Origin: SLJN01 sp964505385
GTDB taxonomy: Bacteria > Bacteroidota > Rhodothermia > Balneolales > Natronogracilivirgulaceae
Reading direction: 5' to 3'
Length of the DNA: 64,000 bases
Assembly (NCBI GenBank): GCA_964505385.1
Contig: CAZDIA010000012.1
Span: 1 to 64,000, forward strand
Numbering within the stretch: the stretch's first letter is position 1; the number at the start of each line of letters is the position of its first letter. The notes below the pieces were generated by a model. It saw only the letters and a list, made by a program, of their open reading frames with translations. It did not search any database and was not told where the DNA came from. A program made the position numbers and the translations under genes. Below are positions 8,798 to 16,370 of this stretch, piece after piece.

Positions 8798-9904
8798 TTA
8801 TTCCAGATTCTGTTTGAACAGCATAATGCGCTGATATGACTCTTCAATATTGGAACGATCCACTTTTCCGTCCGCTACAAGATTTACAATTTTTTCTATA
8901 GCGCGCTCAGTGATATCCTCTTCATAGACAGAATTGTTTGCAAAAACCAGCACATCCAAGCCGGCATTTATTCCAAGTTCCAGTGCTTCTTCAAGCCCGT
9001 AATACTCGGCAATGGCATCCATCTGCATATCATCGGATACAATTAACCCTTCGTAGCCCATTTCTTCTCTGAGCATCTCGGTAACAACAGAATAGGACAA
9101 TGTAGCCGGATGATCCGTATCCAGATTCTCATTAAAGATATGAGCTGTCATGATCAACTCAACCATATTCGTTTCTATCAACTCCTGGTACGGTTCCAGC
9201 TCAACTTCCTGCCAGTAATCCGTCACATCAGCGATGCCGATGTGTGTATCATCCTCAGAGCTACCATGGCCGGGAAAATGCTTTATCGTTGAATACACTC
9301 CATGTTGTTGATGCGCCTCAATAAAAGCCTTCGCATGCCGGGTCACGACCGCGGGGTCATCAGAGAAGCTGCGCTCCAGACTACCGATAATCGGGTTTTC
9401 CGGATTTAGATTAACATCAACCACGGGCGCATAGTTGATATTGAACCCAAGCTCCGCGAGCCCCAGAGCAGCTTCAGAAGAAACCTCGGCGGTTTGTTCG
9501 GTGTCATCTCGTTCGCCTAACTCCTGGTGCGACGGCATTTCGTGAAAACCATGGTCCGTTTTGAGGCGGGCAACATTACCTCCTTCCTGATCAACCGCGA
9601 TAAACAACGGTATTTCGGCATGTTGCTGTAAATCTGAATTCAAGTTGGTTACCTGGTCAAGATCACGAATGTTTCTTTCAGGAATGTCGAGAGGCACATC
9701 ATGATCAAATAAAATTACACCTCCAAGGTTGCGCTGCTCGATATCCTCAACAATAGTCATGTCCTCCTGCAGGTCAAACCCTCGGAAACCAACCATCAAC
9801 ATCTGTCCGATTTTATCTTCAAGTGATTCCCTGTCATAAACTTCCGCGGCAGGTCCGCAGGAAACCAGCAGCAGCATTAATGGGATAAAAGCCAAATTTT
9901 TCAT
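8798..9904 (-). CDS. Glycoside hydrolase family 3 lipoprotein, NagZ-like beta-N-acetylhexosaminidase
   Basis: 368 aa, the size of a single GH3 N-terminal barrel. Lipobox LVSC (Cys16). It carries the NagZ signature KHFPGHG followed by SSEDDTH; the family motif is KHFPGHG-x4-D-S-H, with Thr replacing Ser here. It also has the nucleophile segment VSDDMQMDA and the substrate loop AVDQEGGNVARL. NagZ enzymes remove terminal GlcNAc from peptidoglycan fragments. The lipoprotein signal suggests action in the envelope rather than the cytoplasm. Together with the NamZ-like muramidase at 16371, both glycan units could be released. The polysaccharide deacetylase follows upstream on the same strand, 81 bp away. 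Confidence 0.92.
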   Translation of the reverse strand: MKNLAFIPLMLLLVSCGPAAEVYDRESLEDKIGQMLMVGFRGFDLQEDMTIVEDIEQRNLGGVILFDHDVPLDIPERNIRDLDQVTNLNSDLQQHAEIPLFIAVDQEGGNVARLKTDHGFHEMPSHQELGERDDTEQTAEVSSEAALGLAELGFNINYAPVVDVNLNPENPIIGSLERSFSDDPAVVTRHAKAFIEAHQQHGVYSTIKHFPGHGSSEDDTHIGIADVTDYWQEVELEPYQELIETNMVELIMTAHIFNENLDTDHPATLSYSVVTEMLREEMGYEGLIVSDDMQMDAIAEYYGLEEALELGINAGLDVLVFANNSVYEEDITERAIEKIVNLVADGKVDRSNIEESYQRIMLFKQNLE

Positions 9905-9985
9905 AATAGTAAGTGATTGCCTGATTAAAAATGAACCAATGGCTCAATATAATAACAAGGCGGGTATACCGGAAGAAAAATTTGT

Positions 9986-10711
9986 CTACGGGTGTGCCGG
10001 AATATCGACTTGATACCCAAGTTCGTCGAGCTTGGTCAAAAACCGGTCGATAGCAAGAGCAGAAATTTTCCGGTCATGGAACAGATAATTCGCACCGTCG
10101 TGTATCTGATGCAGTGATAGTTCAATGATTTCATCCGGATCGTCTTCGTCATCATAGTTCCAATCAAACGACATCGCCGACCAGTTCATCGATTGCATGT
10201 CCATTTCACGCATCATCCCCCACAGATATGAATTATGCTCCCCGTATGGCGGCCGGAAAAAACGAGGTTGATACCCGACAAGCTCTTCAATCAGATCCTG
10301 CAACTTTGTGATCTCATAGTGAGTTTCGATACTGTCAAGATCGGTCAGATTAGTATGCGACCAGGTGTGATTACCAATCAGATGACCTCTTCGATCTATT
10401 TCTTTTACAAGCCTCTCTCTTTCCCATTGATCCTCAATCAGGTAACCATTTACGAAAAACAGCGCTTTTGCATCATGTTCATCAAGAATATCAAGAATTT
10501 TATATGTAGACTCTCCCCGTGGTGTATCATCAATCGTTAACAGAACAGTTCTTTCGGCCGGTTTACCATCCTGTGAAATCAGTTTATTGGAATCACGGTC
10601 TATTGCATAATCAGACTCCGTTTGAAGATGCTCCATAGCAGCAACACTAAATCCGAATATCAAAAACACAACCGGTATAAAACTGTATTTATTAAGCAGA
10701 TTCTGCTCCAT
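9986..10711 (-). CDS. Polysaccharide deacetylase (NodB domain)
   Basis: 241 aa with an N-terminal signal or anchor (residues about 9-27). CE4/NodB motifs are present in order: MT1 as TIDDTP (canonical TFDDGP), MT2 as HTWSH (both metal-binding His), MT3 as RPPYG, and a late LFHD. The fold would remove N-acetyl groups from a cell-wall or capsular glycan at the envelope. Thr in place of the second motif-1 Gly is a small deviation. The long 605-bp upstream gap contains a TAGTGCC fragment and a terminator-ended structured region reading toward this gene. Confidence 0.9.
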   Translation of the reverse strand: MEQNLLNKYSFIPVVFLIFGFSVAAMEHLQTESDYAIDRDSNKLISQDGKPAERTVLLTIDDTPRGESTYKILDILDEHDAKALFFVNGYLIEDQWERERLVKEIDRRGHLIGNHTWSHTNLTDLDSIETHYEITKLQDLIEELVGYQPRFFRPPYGEHNSYLWGMMREMDMQSMNWSAMSFDWNYDDEDDPDEIIELSLHQIHDGANYLFHDRKISALAIDRFLTKLDELGYQVDIPAHP

Positions 10712-10745
10712 GAGTTAGTATTGCCTTATTCTTGTGGTTTATGAA

Positions 10746-10781
10746 GGGCGCTTAGAATTTTTCTTACTGATACTATTTAAA
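10746..10781 (-). repeat. TAGTGCC palindromic element, end fragment (copy G)
   Basis: On the minus strand this reads TAAATAGTATCAGTAAGAAA then ATTCTAAGCGCCC. It matches the long-arm end of the copy at 16073. Located just upstream of the deacetylase start, in the deacetylase-oxyR divergent gap. Confidence 0.55.
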
Positions 10782-11030
10782 CAGATTACTATATAAATCA
10801 AATCTCAAAAGTAATCAAACTGATAGAGCAAACAGAAACTTCCAGCCGTTATTTGTTATAAAAATGTAATTTTTCAACAGAAATTGTGCTAAATAACAAA
10901 GACAGAACTCCTGGAAAACAGCGCATGTAATTATTTATGAACTACTTACCGCCTACTATTATACTAAATTATATAGGTAAAAGAAAAAATAGTATAAATC
11001 CTGCCTATTAAATCACTTTTTTATTATATT

Positions 11031-11230
11031 AAAAAAGCCGAGCGCGTATCAGGCACTCGGCTTATGCTGTTGGTTCTCAATGCCAACAGATCAGGCCTCT
11101 GTTGGCTGGTTTATCACTTCTAAATTCGTTACGTACCTGCTTATTTTTAATAAGCAGGTATTAATAGTTTCAAAAAGACAGATATTGGTCTCTGCCCATC
11201 TTTTAAATGTGTAAACGATACACATTTGCG
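11031..11230 (-). ncRNA. Candidate small RNA or leader, divergent to oxyR
   Basis: On the minus strand a series of hairpins ends in an intrinsic terminator. They are a perfect 12-bp stem with a 3-nt loop (11134-11160), a 7-bp CTGTTGG/CCAACAG stem (about 11067-11089), and an 8-bp AAGCCGAG/CTCGGCTT stem (11035-11063) followed by six U. No ORF longer than 19 codons lies upstream of the terminator. Position and orientation relative to oxyR resemble E. coli OxyS, but no sequence similarity is claimed. Alternatively it could be a leader or attenuator of the deacetylase 320 bp further on. The 5' end is not defined. Confidence 0.45.
11205..11227. promoter_or_regulatory. Operator-like dyad upstream of oxyR
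   Basis: A perfect 8-bp inverted repeat AAATGTGT-7 nt-ACACATTT centred about 100 bp upstream of the oxyR ATG. Spacing and symmetry fit a dimeric regulator site; it could also be a stem of the divergent RNA. No ATAG-N7-CTAT OxyR pattern was confirmed. Confidence 0.35.
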
Positions 11231-11255
11231 TTAAGAACAAATTGAATATAAGCTG

Positions 11256-11284
11256 TTGACATCAATAGGAAAAATCGATAATTA
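11256..11284 (+). promoter_or_regulatory. Possible sigma70-like promoter of oxyR
   Basis: TTGACA at 11256-11261, 17 bp spacer, TAATTA at 11279-11284, about 30 bp before the oxyR ATG. Bacteroidota-type promoters differ from this pattern, so the assignment is tentative. Confidence 0.3.
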
Positions 11285-11316
11285 TTATATCAATATAATT
11301 TTTACCTATATTGTTT

Positions 11317-12246
11317 ATGACACTAACTCAATTAAAATATCTTATTGCGGTCGATACTCACCGGCGGTTCGCCACTGCTGCTGAAGTTTGCCATATTTCT
11401 CAGCCCAGTTTGAGTATGCAAATTCAAAAACTTGAAGAAGAACTGGAGCTTCGCCTGTTCAAACGGGATCATTATCCGGTTGTACCCACACCTGCCGGAG
11501 AACGAATTATTCAACAGGCCAGGATTGTACTGAGGGAGTCTGAGCGTATTCATAAAATCGCCAGGCACCAGAAAGATCAACTTCATCAGCATTTACGGCT
11601 CGGCGTTATCCCAACTCTCGCGCCATATCTGCTTCCGCTTTTTATTACCGATTTTAATGACCAGTATCCCGATATTAAGCTCTCGGTCTCGGAACTACCG
11701 ACCAACGAGCTGCTGGAAAAGTTAAAGCGTGAACAAATTGATGCCGGATTGATGGTAACACCCACTGATGAAGACCACATTGAGGAACATCCATTGTTCT
11801 ATGAATCATTCATGGTTTATCTTTCCGATGATCATCCCCTGGCGGCAAAAAAAGAGATCGGCTTAAAAGAAATAGATCTTGATCAGGTACTATTGGTCAA
11901 TGACATCCACTGCATACGTTCTCAGGTGATAAATCTTTGCAGAGACAACACGGACACCACCAAAACAATGGATTACAGCGCCGGAAGCATTGAAACCTTA
12001 AAACGAATTGTGGAATTTAAAAAAGGAATTACCGTTCTGCCGGAATTATCGACCCTTGACTTTGATGAAAAGCAGAAATCCAGGGTCAGAAAGTTTAAAG
12101 CTCCGAGTCCGGTTCGGGAAGTGGGCCTGGTGGTAAACAAGGGGCATCTCAAAAATGAGCTTACCGATCGGCTTTCACATGCCATCATGGAAGCCGTACC
12201 AGTCAGAATGCATTCAGCAGAATCCAGTAAAGTAGTGGAAAGCTGA
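11317..12246 (+). CDS. oxyR: OxyR peroxide-sensing LysR-type regulator
   Basis: 309 aa from the ATG at 11317; an in-frame TTG at 11311 adds two residues and was not used. An N-terminal winged HTH (TLTQLKYLIAVDTHRRFATA then AAEVCHISQPSLSMQIQKLE) is followed by a LysR substrate-binding domain. The redox pair is conserved as HCIRSQVINLC: with this start the cysteines are Cys199 and Cys208, the same numbers and spacing as in E. coli OxyR. Peroxide would form the disulfide and switch the activator on. OsmC and Nfo nearby fit an oxidative-stress context. A palindromic repeat follows 14 bp after the stop. Confidence 0.93.
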   Translation: MTLTQLKYLIAVDTHRRFATAAEVCHISQPSLSMQIQKLEEELELRLFKRDHYPVVPTPAGERIIQQARIVLRESERIHKIARHQKDQLHQHLRLGVIPTLAPYLLPLFITDFNDQYPDIKLSVSELPTNELLEKLKREQIDAGLMVTPTDEDHIEEHPLFYESFMVYLSDDHPLAAKKEIGLKEIDLDQVLLVNDIHCIRSQVINLCRDNTDTTKTMDYSAGSIETLKRIVEFKKGITVLPELSTLDFDEKQKSRVRKFKAPSPVREVGLVVNKGHLKNELTDRLSHAIMEAVPVRMHSAESSKVVES

Positions 12247-12259
12247 ACCTGTAATCAAA

Positions 12260-12392
12260 TAGTGCCTCTACCAAAACATCCATATCTTAGCTCCGCCCTT
12301 CCCGAAAGCGTTCGGGACTGTACTTTTTGGTACTTCGCGCGACTTGATCCTGGCGTTTTCTTAGGGCACTTATAGTTTTCTTACAGAAACTA
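12260..12392 (-). repeat. TAGTG...CACTA palindromic element, near-complete (copy C)
   Basis: 133 bp, opposite orientation to the copies at 16073 and 24106. It begins TAGTGCCTCTACC, passes an inner CCCGAAAGCGTTCGGG hairpin and a TTCGCGCGACTTGATC segment, and ends in the doubled arm GGCGTTTTCTTAGGGCAC then TTTTCTTACAGAAACTA. It fills almost the whole oxyR-PAP2 spacer. Confidence 0.8.
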
Positions 12393-12405
12393 AATTATCT
12401 TAGAT

Positions 12406-13056
12406 GTGATTTTACCTTTTTTACTACGTCATCGGATACATTTGTTTGCAGTAAGTCTGCTCGCTGTAACTCTTGTTATCTTTTTGCTGATCATCACCAT
12501 TGATCCCATTGTCGTCCTTTACGTTGACCAGTTGTCTTTACCAGCTTATCTGTTGGTAGGTTTGGAAACCGTTTCAGGCATATTTGATCCGGTACGTATT
12601 ACTGTAATTGCTACCGCATGTTTCTTGATCTTCATTGCAAAAAATTATTTTACAGGCAGTAATTTTTTGGAGAGCAAGCCGGCTTACTTTTGCGCTTCTA
12701 TTATACTGAGTTTCATAATAACCGGGAGCATCAAAGTTATAATCGGCCGCTACCGCCCGGAACTGCTGTTCGAGCACAATATGTACGGTTTTGATATTTT
12801 TTCGTTTGATCAAGCCCATCACTCTTTTCCCTCAGGTCACGCAGCAATTACCGGAACGCTTTGGTTCAGCTGGCACTACTTTTACCAAAACCGTATAGTT
12901 TTGGCAGCCATAACTGTAGTTTTAATTGCGATAGTTCCCGGCAGAATAGTGCTTGGCGACCATTTCCCCAGTGATATAATCTTCGGGCTGTTCGTTGCTT
13001 ATACAGCCGCATATTCCATGCATATATTGTACCGAGAAAAAACAGAGTTCAATTAA
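12406..13056 (+). CDS. PAP2-family membrane phosphatase
   Basis: 216 aa with a GTG start (MILPFLLRHR); no nearby in-frame ATG. Five or six TM helices. The PAP2 active site is complete: KVIIGRYRP (Lys110 region), PSGH (His145) and GRIVLGDHFPSD. Such enzymes hydrolyse phosphatidic acid, undecaprenyl pyrophosphate or phosphatidylglycerophosphate at the membrane; the substrate cannot be told apart here. The gene starts 13 bp after the palindromic element, so that element lies where its promoter or leader would be. Confidence 0.9.
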   Translation: MILPFLLRHRIHLFAVSLLAVTLVIFLLIITIDPIVVLYVDQLSLPAYLLVGLETVSGIFDPVRITVIATACFLIFIAKNYFTGSNFLESKPAYFCASIILSFIITGSIKVIIGRYRPELLFEHNMYGFDIFSFDQAHHSFPSGHAAITGTLWFSWHYFYQNRIVLAAITVVLIAIVPGRIVLGDHFPSDIIFGLFVAYTAAYSMHILYREKTEFN

Positions 13057-13067
13057 ACCGAAAACCC

Positions 13068-13937
13068 CTATTCGGCTTCAAATTGGGTATCAGCCCGGTT
13101 GGTGATAACATCTATCATCTGGTGATCATACAAGCGCACTCCTACTTCGGTGACGTCATTTTCATTATTGACATGAATCACTTCAACCATGAAATGATCA
13201 TCCTCGTGAATAAGCGAGACCAGATCATCAATAAAAAAGTCAACACCAAGCTGGCTGATATGAAGTAATACTTTTACATCCCAGGGACTGGATAAAAAGA
13301 CACCATAGTTTTTGATATTCAGAGGCTTACCAATGAACACGTCGCCTACTGTTGGATAGCTGTTATGATGATTGTGATTTATCTCAGCAAGATCATCCTC
13401 ATGATATTGATGACTTTGAACCTCGGGCTTGTTTTTCTGCTCAAATTCTATCTCGTGCCGAATATCACTTAGATCGTTGTAATCCATCCCAAGCTCCGAT
13501 ACCAACTCAATGGCGCTAAAACCGCGTGTGGAATACAACTTTACTTGTTTCCCTGATGACCGAAGCGCCCTGATTAAAGGAAGAAAATCCCCGTCGCCTG
13601 TGAGCAGTATGGCCACATCAAACAAATCAATACTGGTGAGGGAATCCACAACGAGCTCAATATCGAGATTACCTTTAAATACGCGGCTGCCGTTACGATC
13701 TGTAATTTCCTTCAGCTGTTTGGAGGTAATGGCAAAACCATTCGTAGCCAGAAATTGCTGAAATTTTCTTTGATCCTCGGTTGGGTTATGACGCAATGCC
13801 ACGTAATACCTTGCTGAAACCAACTCATATTTTTCAGCGAAATAATTTTTTAATCTTACCCAATCTATATACCACCCAAGGTCTTTTTGGGTGTAAAGCA
13901 TATTCGATCCGTCTACAAAAATTGCAGCTCTTTTCAT
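13068..13937 (-). CDS. NYN (LabA-like) RNase domain fused to an S1 RNA-binding domain
   Basis: 289 aa. Residues 1-150 form a NYN/PIN-like nuclease domain with the acidic set Asp9 (FVDGSN), Asp92 and Asp98 (NLDIELVVDSL), and Asp115/Asp117 (LTGDGDF). A His/Asp-rich linker follows. Residues about 187-262 match an S1 fold (TVGDVFIGKPLNIKNYGVFL then LLHISQLGVDFF). The combination suggests a metal-dependent RNA-processing or decay enzyme that binds RNA through S1. LabA-type proteins are common, but the S1 tail is less so. Convergent with PAP2, 11 bp apart. Confidence 0.87.
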   Translation of the reverse strand: MKRAAIFVDGSNMLYTQKDLGWYIDWVRLKNYFAEKYELVSARYYVALRHNPTEDQRKFQQFLATNGFAITSKQLKEITDRNGSRVFKGNLDIELVVDSLTSIDLFDVAILLTGDGDFLPLIRALRSSGKQVKLYSTRGFSAIELVSELGMDYNDLSDIRHEIEFEQKNKPEVQSHQYHEDDLAEINHNHHNSYPTVGDVFIGKPLNIKNYGVFLSSPWDVKVLLHISQLGVDFFIDDLVSLIHEDDHFMVEVIHVNNENDVTEVGVRLYDHQMIDVITNRADTQFEAE

Positions 13938-14008
13938 ATATCTATATTATCTACTGATTGAATATTTATTTCGGCAGGAATTAATACAAATAAGTATCAT
14001 CTAAACAA

Positions 14009-14450
14009 TCACTTAAAATAACACACAAGCTTTGGCCTGATTCCAAGCCCGTCCTTTTTCAATAACGTCAAATAAAGCTTAATAAATTTAGCAAAAGTTT
14101 TTAGTTCCGGGAGACGATAATTCAATTCTAAGGTATCCCGGCACCAGTATATTTTTTGGTGCTGCTTAAATATGTTTACAAAGTTTTTAGCAGGGGCTAA
14201 TAATGCTCCATCTGCTACAAATGGGATATCGTTAAGTCTTATTAATGTTACTTCTGCTATGTTTATTCAATTAACCTTTTCATATCTATCTGCCAACTTC
14301 TTTATATTAATGATCAACGGTTGATTCATATACAAAATTTTCGGCACACATCTTCTTTTTGCCATTTTTTAAATACTTATATCCCTGTCGCGATATCCCA
14401 TCCCGAATAAGCCTGAAATTAAATTCCTTTTTGAAAAGGTAACGCGGGCA
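14009..14450 (-). pseudogene. Decayed coding remnant, family unknown
   Basis: Within the 612-bp gap 13938-14549 two overlapping minus-strand frames look protein-like. One (14307-14435) reads FKKEFNFRLIRDGISRQGYK and continues to YESTVDH then a stop. The other (14365-14009) reads MAKRRCVPKI to YEKVN, a TGA at 14267-14269, then about 84 residues ending GLGIRPKLVCYFK. A frameshift plus a nonsense mutation in one ancestral gene would explain both. I do not recognise the family. The right edge abuts the hairpin repeat at 14451, and no start is seen. Confidence 0.4.
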
Positions 14451-14572
14451 AGAGGTAAAAGTTAAGATGTAAAGATATAAAGATGTGAAGAAGTTAAGAG
14501 ATTGACCCGATCGCTCTCATCCTCTTGCATTCTTAATCTCTTAACATCTTTACATCTTTATATCCTTTACCT
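14451..14572. repeat. AAGATGT/AAGAGGT-unit hairpin element (copy a)
   Basis: Left arm of degenerate AAGAGGT/AAGATGT units, core ATTGACCCGATCGC, and right arm of the complementary CTTTACATCTT units, forming a long imperfect palindrome. The right arm overlaps the last codons of nfo, supplying KDIKM and the stop. Confidence 0.8.
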
Positions 14573-15410
14573 GTTTTCTTAGCCAGGAAATTTCCGAGGC
14601 CCAATTCTCCGGCTCAGGGGTCTCCAGAATCATTGGCGTTTGATCGAACCGGTCATCATTCATAATGATTTTGAAAGCATCTTCACCCATTGTACCCTGC
14701 CCCAGTGGCGCATGACGATCCTTGCGGCTCCCGAGTTCACTTTTCGAATCATTGAGATGTAAGCCCAACAGCAGATCCATCCCCAGAATTGTCTCAATTT
14801 GCGACATTACCTCTTCATAAGCTTTGGGGTTTGTGAGATCATAGCCGGCAGCGTGGGCATGGCATGTATCTATGCAAACTCCAACCCTCCCTTTATCCTC
14901 TACTTGATCAATAATAGCAGCAAGATGATCCAGATGCCAACCCAGGTTTGACCCCTGCCCTGCCGTATTTTCCACAACCGCGATGACGTCTTTTGTTTCA
15001 GCCAGCACGTAATTGATCGTCTCCGCATTCAATTTAATGCACTGGTTTTCCGGTATTTTATTCAGATGGCTTCCGGGATGAAAGTTCAGCATTTTGATTC
15101 CGAGTTGCTCGCATCGTTGCATTTCATCAAGCAAAGCTTCGCGGGATTTCTCAAGCTTATCCGGTTCCGGAGCACCCGGATTAATCAAATAACTGGCGTG
15201 CGGTAAAATCTGATCTTTTTTATAGCCCAGTTCTTCACATGTGGATTTGAAACGATCAATCACATCTTCAGTTAATGGCTTGGCTTTCCACTGCCGCTGA
15301 TTTTTAGTAAACAATCCGAATGCTGTAGCTCCGATTTCGGCAGCGTTTTGTGGCGCATTAAATACACCTCCGGAAGCACTTACATGTGCTCCAATCCATT
15401 TTTTGCTCAT
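14550..15410 (-). CDS. nfo: Endonuclease IV (apurinic/apyrimidinic endonuclease)
   Basis: 286 aa, normal length for the AP endonuclease 2 TIM barrel. Zinc-site motifs include KMLNFHPGSH, VVENTAGQGSNLG, GVCIDTCHAHAAGYD, LHLNDSK and RKDRHAPLGQG. It nicks DNA 5' to abasic sites and repairs oxidative 3' ends. The C-terminal residues and the stop codon are encoded by the hairpin repeat at 14451-14572, so the repeat has invaded or extended the gene end. A second hairpin element and osmC lie upstream on the same strand. Confidence 0.96.
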   Translation of the reverse strand: MSKKWIGAHVSASGGVFNAPQNAAEIGATAFGLFTKNQRQWKAKPLTEDVIDRFKSTCEELGYKKDQILPHASYLINPGAPEPDKLEKSREALLDEMQRCEQLGIKMLNFHPGSHLNKIPENQCIKLNAETINYVLAETKDVIAVVENTAGQGSNLGWHLDHLAAIIDQVEDKGRVGVCIDTCHAHAAGYDLTNPKAYEEVMSQIETILGMDLLLGLHLNDSKSELGSRKDRHAPLGQGTMGEDAFKIIMNDDRFDQTPMILETPEPENWASEISWLRKQVKDIKM

Positions 15411-15451
15411 CTGATTATGCTTTTTTGTCTAAAATAACTGGAAAAGGATTT

Positions 15452-15609
15452 TAAGAAGTAAAGATGCAAAGATGTAAAGAGGTCAAGAGGTGAAGAGGTA
15501 AAGAAATTGAGCCGGAATCCGGTACCCGGACGTTTCTCAAAGTCGTTCTTACTTTCTTGAATTCTTATTGTCTTTACATCTTAACATCTTGATTTCTTGA
15601 TTTCTTCTC
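15452..15609. repeat. AAGATGT/AAGAGGT-unit hairpin element (copy b)
   Basis: About 158 bp between osmC and nfo: left arm of AAGATGT/AAGAGGT units, core ATTGAGCCGGAATCCGG, right arm of TCTTTACATCTTAACATC and TTGATTTCTTGATTTC units. No gene lies in this spacer. Confidence 0.8.
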
Positions 15610-15622
15610 ACCAACAACTGCA

Positions 15623-16048
15623 TCATGAAACCGACGAATCATTCAGATAAACCTCGTAGCTGATGTCTGTTGCTTTTTCAAGCATCTGAGAAACTGAGCA
15701 GTACTTAGTCATGGATAAATCCACGGCACGCTTAACTTTGGATTCCGGCACCTCTCCGGCTATATAAAATGTCAATTTGATATGGGTGAATACTTTGGGC
15801 GGATTCTCAGCTCGCGTGCCCTCGGCTTCCACCTGTAGATCATCAATTTCATGTCTTTGCTTTTTCAGAATATCAATTATATCAATACTGCTGCATCCGG
15901 CTGCTGCCATCAGCACCATTTCCATCGGGCTGGCACCGCTGGCTTTCCCGCCGGCCTGTTCCGAGGCATCCATTCTGACTTTGTTTCCGTTGGCATTTTC
16001 AGCCTCCATTGCCAATGCATCATCTACCCGTCTTAAAGAAATTTTCAT
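15623..16048 (-). CDS. OsmC/Ohr-family protein
   Basis: 141 aa, typical OsmC length. The two redox cysteines are present: AAAGCSSIDI (near residue 51) and TKYCSVSQML (near residue 117). The family reduces organic hydroperoxides with a Cys pair; this sequence looks closer to the YhfA-like subgroup than to Ohr. Fits the oxidative-stress theme with oxyR and nfo. Its upstream region contains a full palindromic element, and the gene is divergent to the NamZ-like lipoprotein. Confidence 0.9.
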   Translation of the reverse strand: MKISLRRVDDALAMEAENANGNKVRMDASEQAGGKASGASPMEMVLMAAAGCSSIDIIDILKKQRHEIDDLQVEAEGTRAENPPKVFTHIKLTFYIAGEVPESKVKRAVDLSMTKYCSVSQMLEKATDISYEVYLNDSSVS

Positions 16049-16072
16049 CGCGCATGAGATTTCGTTATTAAA

Positions 16073-16218
16073 TAGTGTCAGTAAGAAAACCCAAAGTGCC
16101 TTAAGAAAACGCCAAGATCAAGGCGCGCGAAGTCCCAAAAAGCACAGTGTACACAGCGTACTCGAGCATTTTTGGGACGAGCGGAACGAAGATATTGGCG
16201 TTTTCTTAGAGGCACTAA
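16073..16218 (+). repeat. TAGTG...CACTA palindromic element, near-complete (copy D)
   Basis: 146 bp in the 322-bp osmC-namZ divergent gap. The left end has two tandem arm units (AGTGTCAGTAAGAAAACCCA then AGTGCCTTAAGAAAACGCC). GATCAAGGCGCGCGAAGTCC follows, then a loop of about 40 bp, GGGACGAGCGGAACGAAGAT, and the single right arm ATTGGCGTTTTCTTAGAGGC ACTA. Flanks are TAAA and AATA, so a target duplication is not clear. The rest of the gap shows no gene. Confidence 0.85.
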
Positions 16219-16370
16219 ATATCCCGGATAAAGTACCATGTAACATCCGAATATCAAATCGGTTTTGGCATAAAATTCATCCCGCAAAAATTTCGCGCCA
16301 AACAGATTGGATTGATCCGCAACAAATCAATTAATATGTTTGTGGTAAGGTTTATCACAAAAAATAAATT

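Noticed and set aside
10712..11316. OxyR box (ATAG-N7-CTAT pattern)
   Set aside because: Several ATAG/CTAT tetramers occur in this AT-rich gap, but none has the needed 7-nt spacing.
15452..15609. Possible CRISPR array
   Set aside because: Units are 6-8 bp, degenerate, without spacers, and form a palindrome.
16073..16218. Target site duplication of copy D
   Set aside because: Flanks TAAA and AATA are similar but AT-rich and not identical; not convincing.
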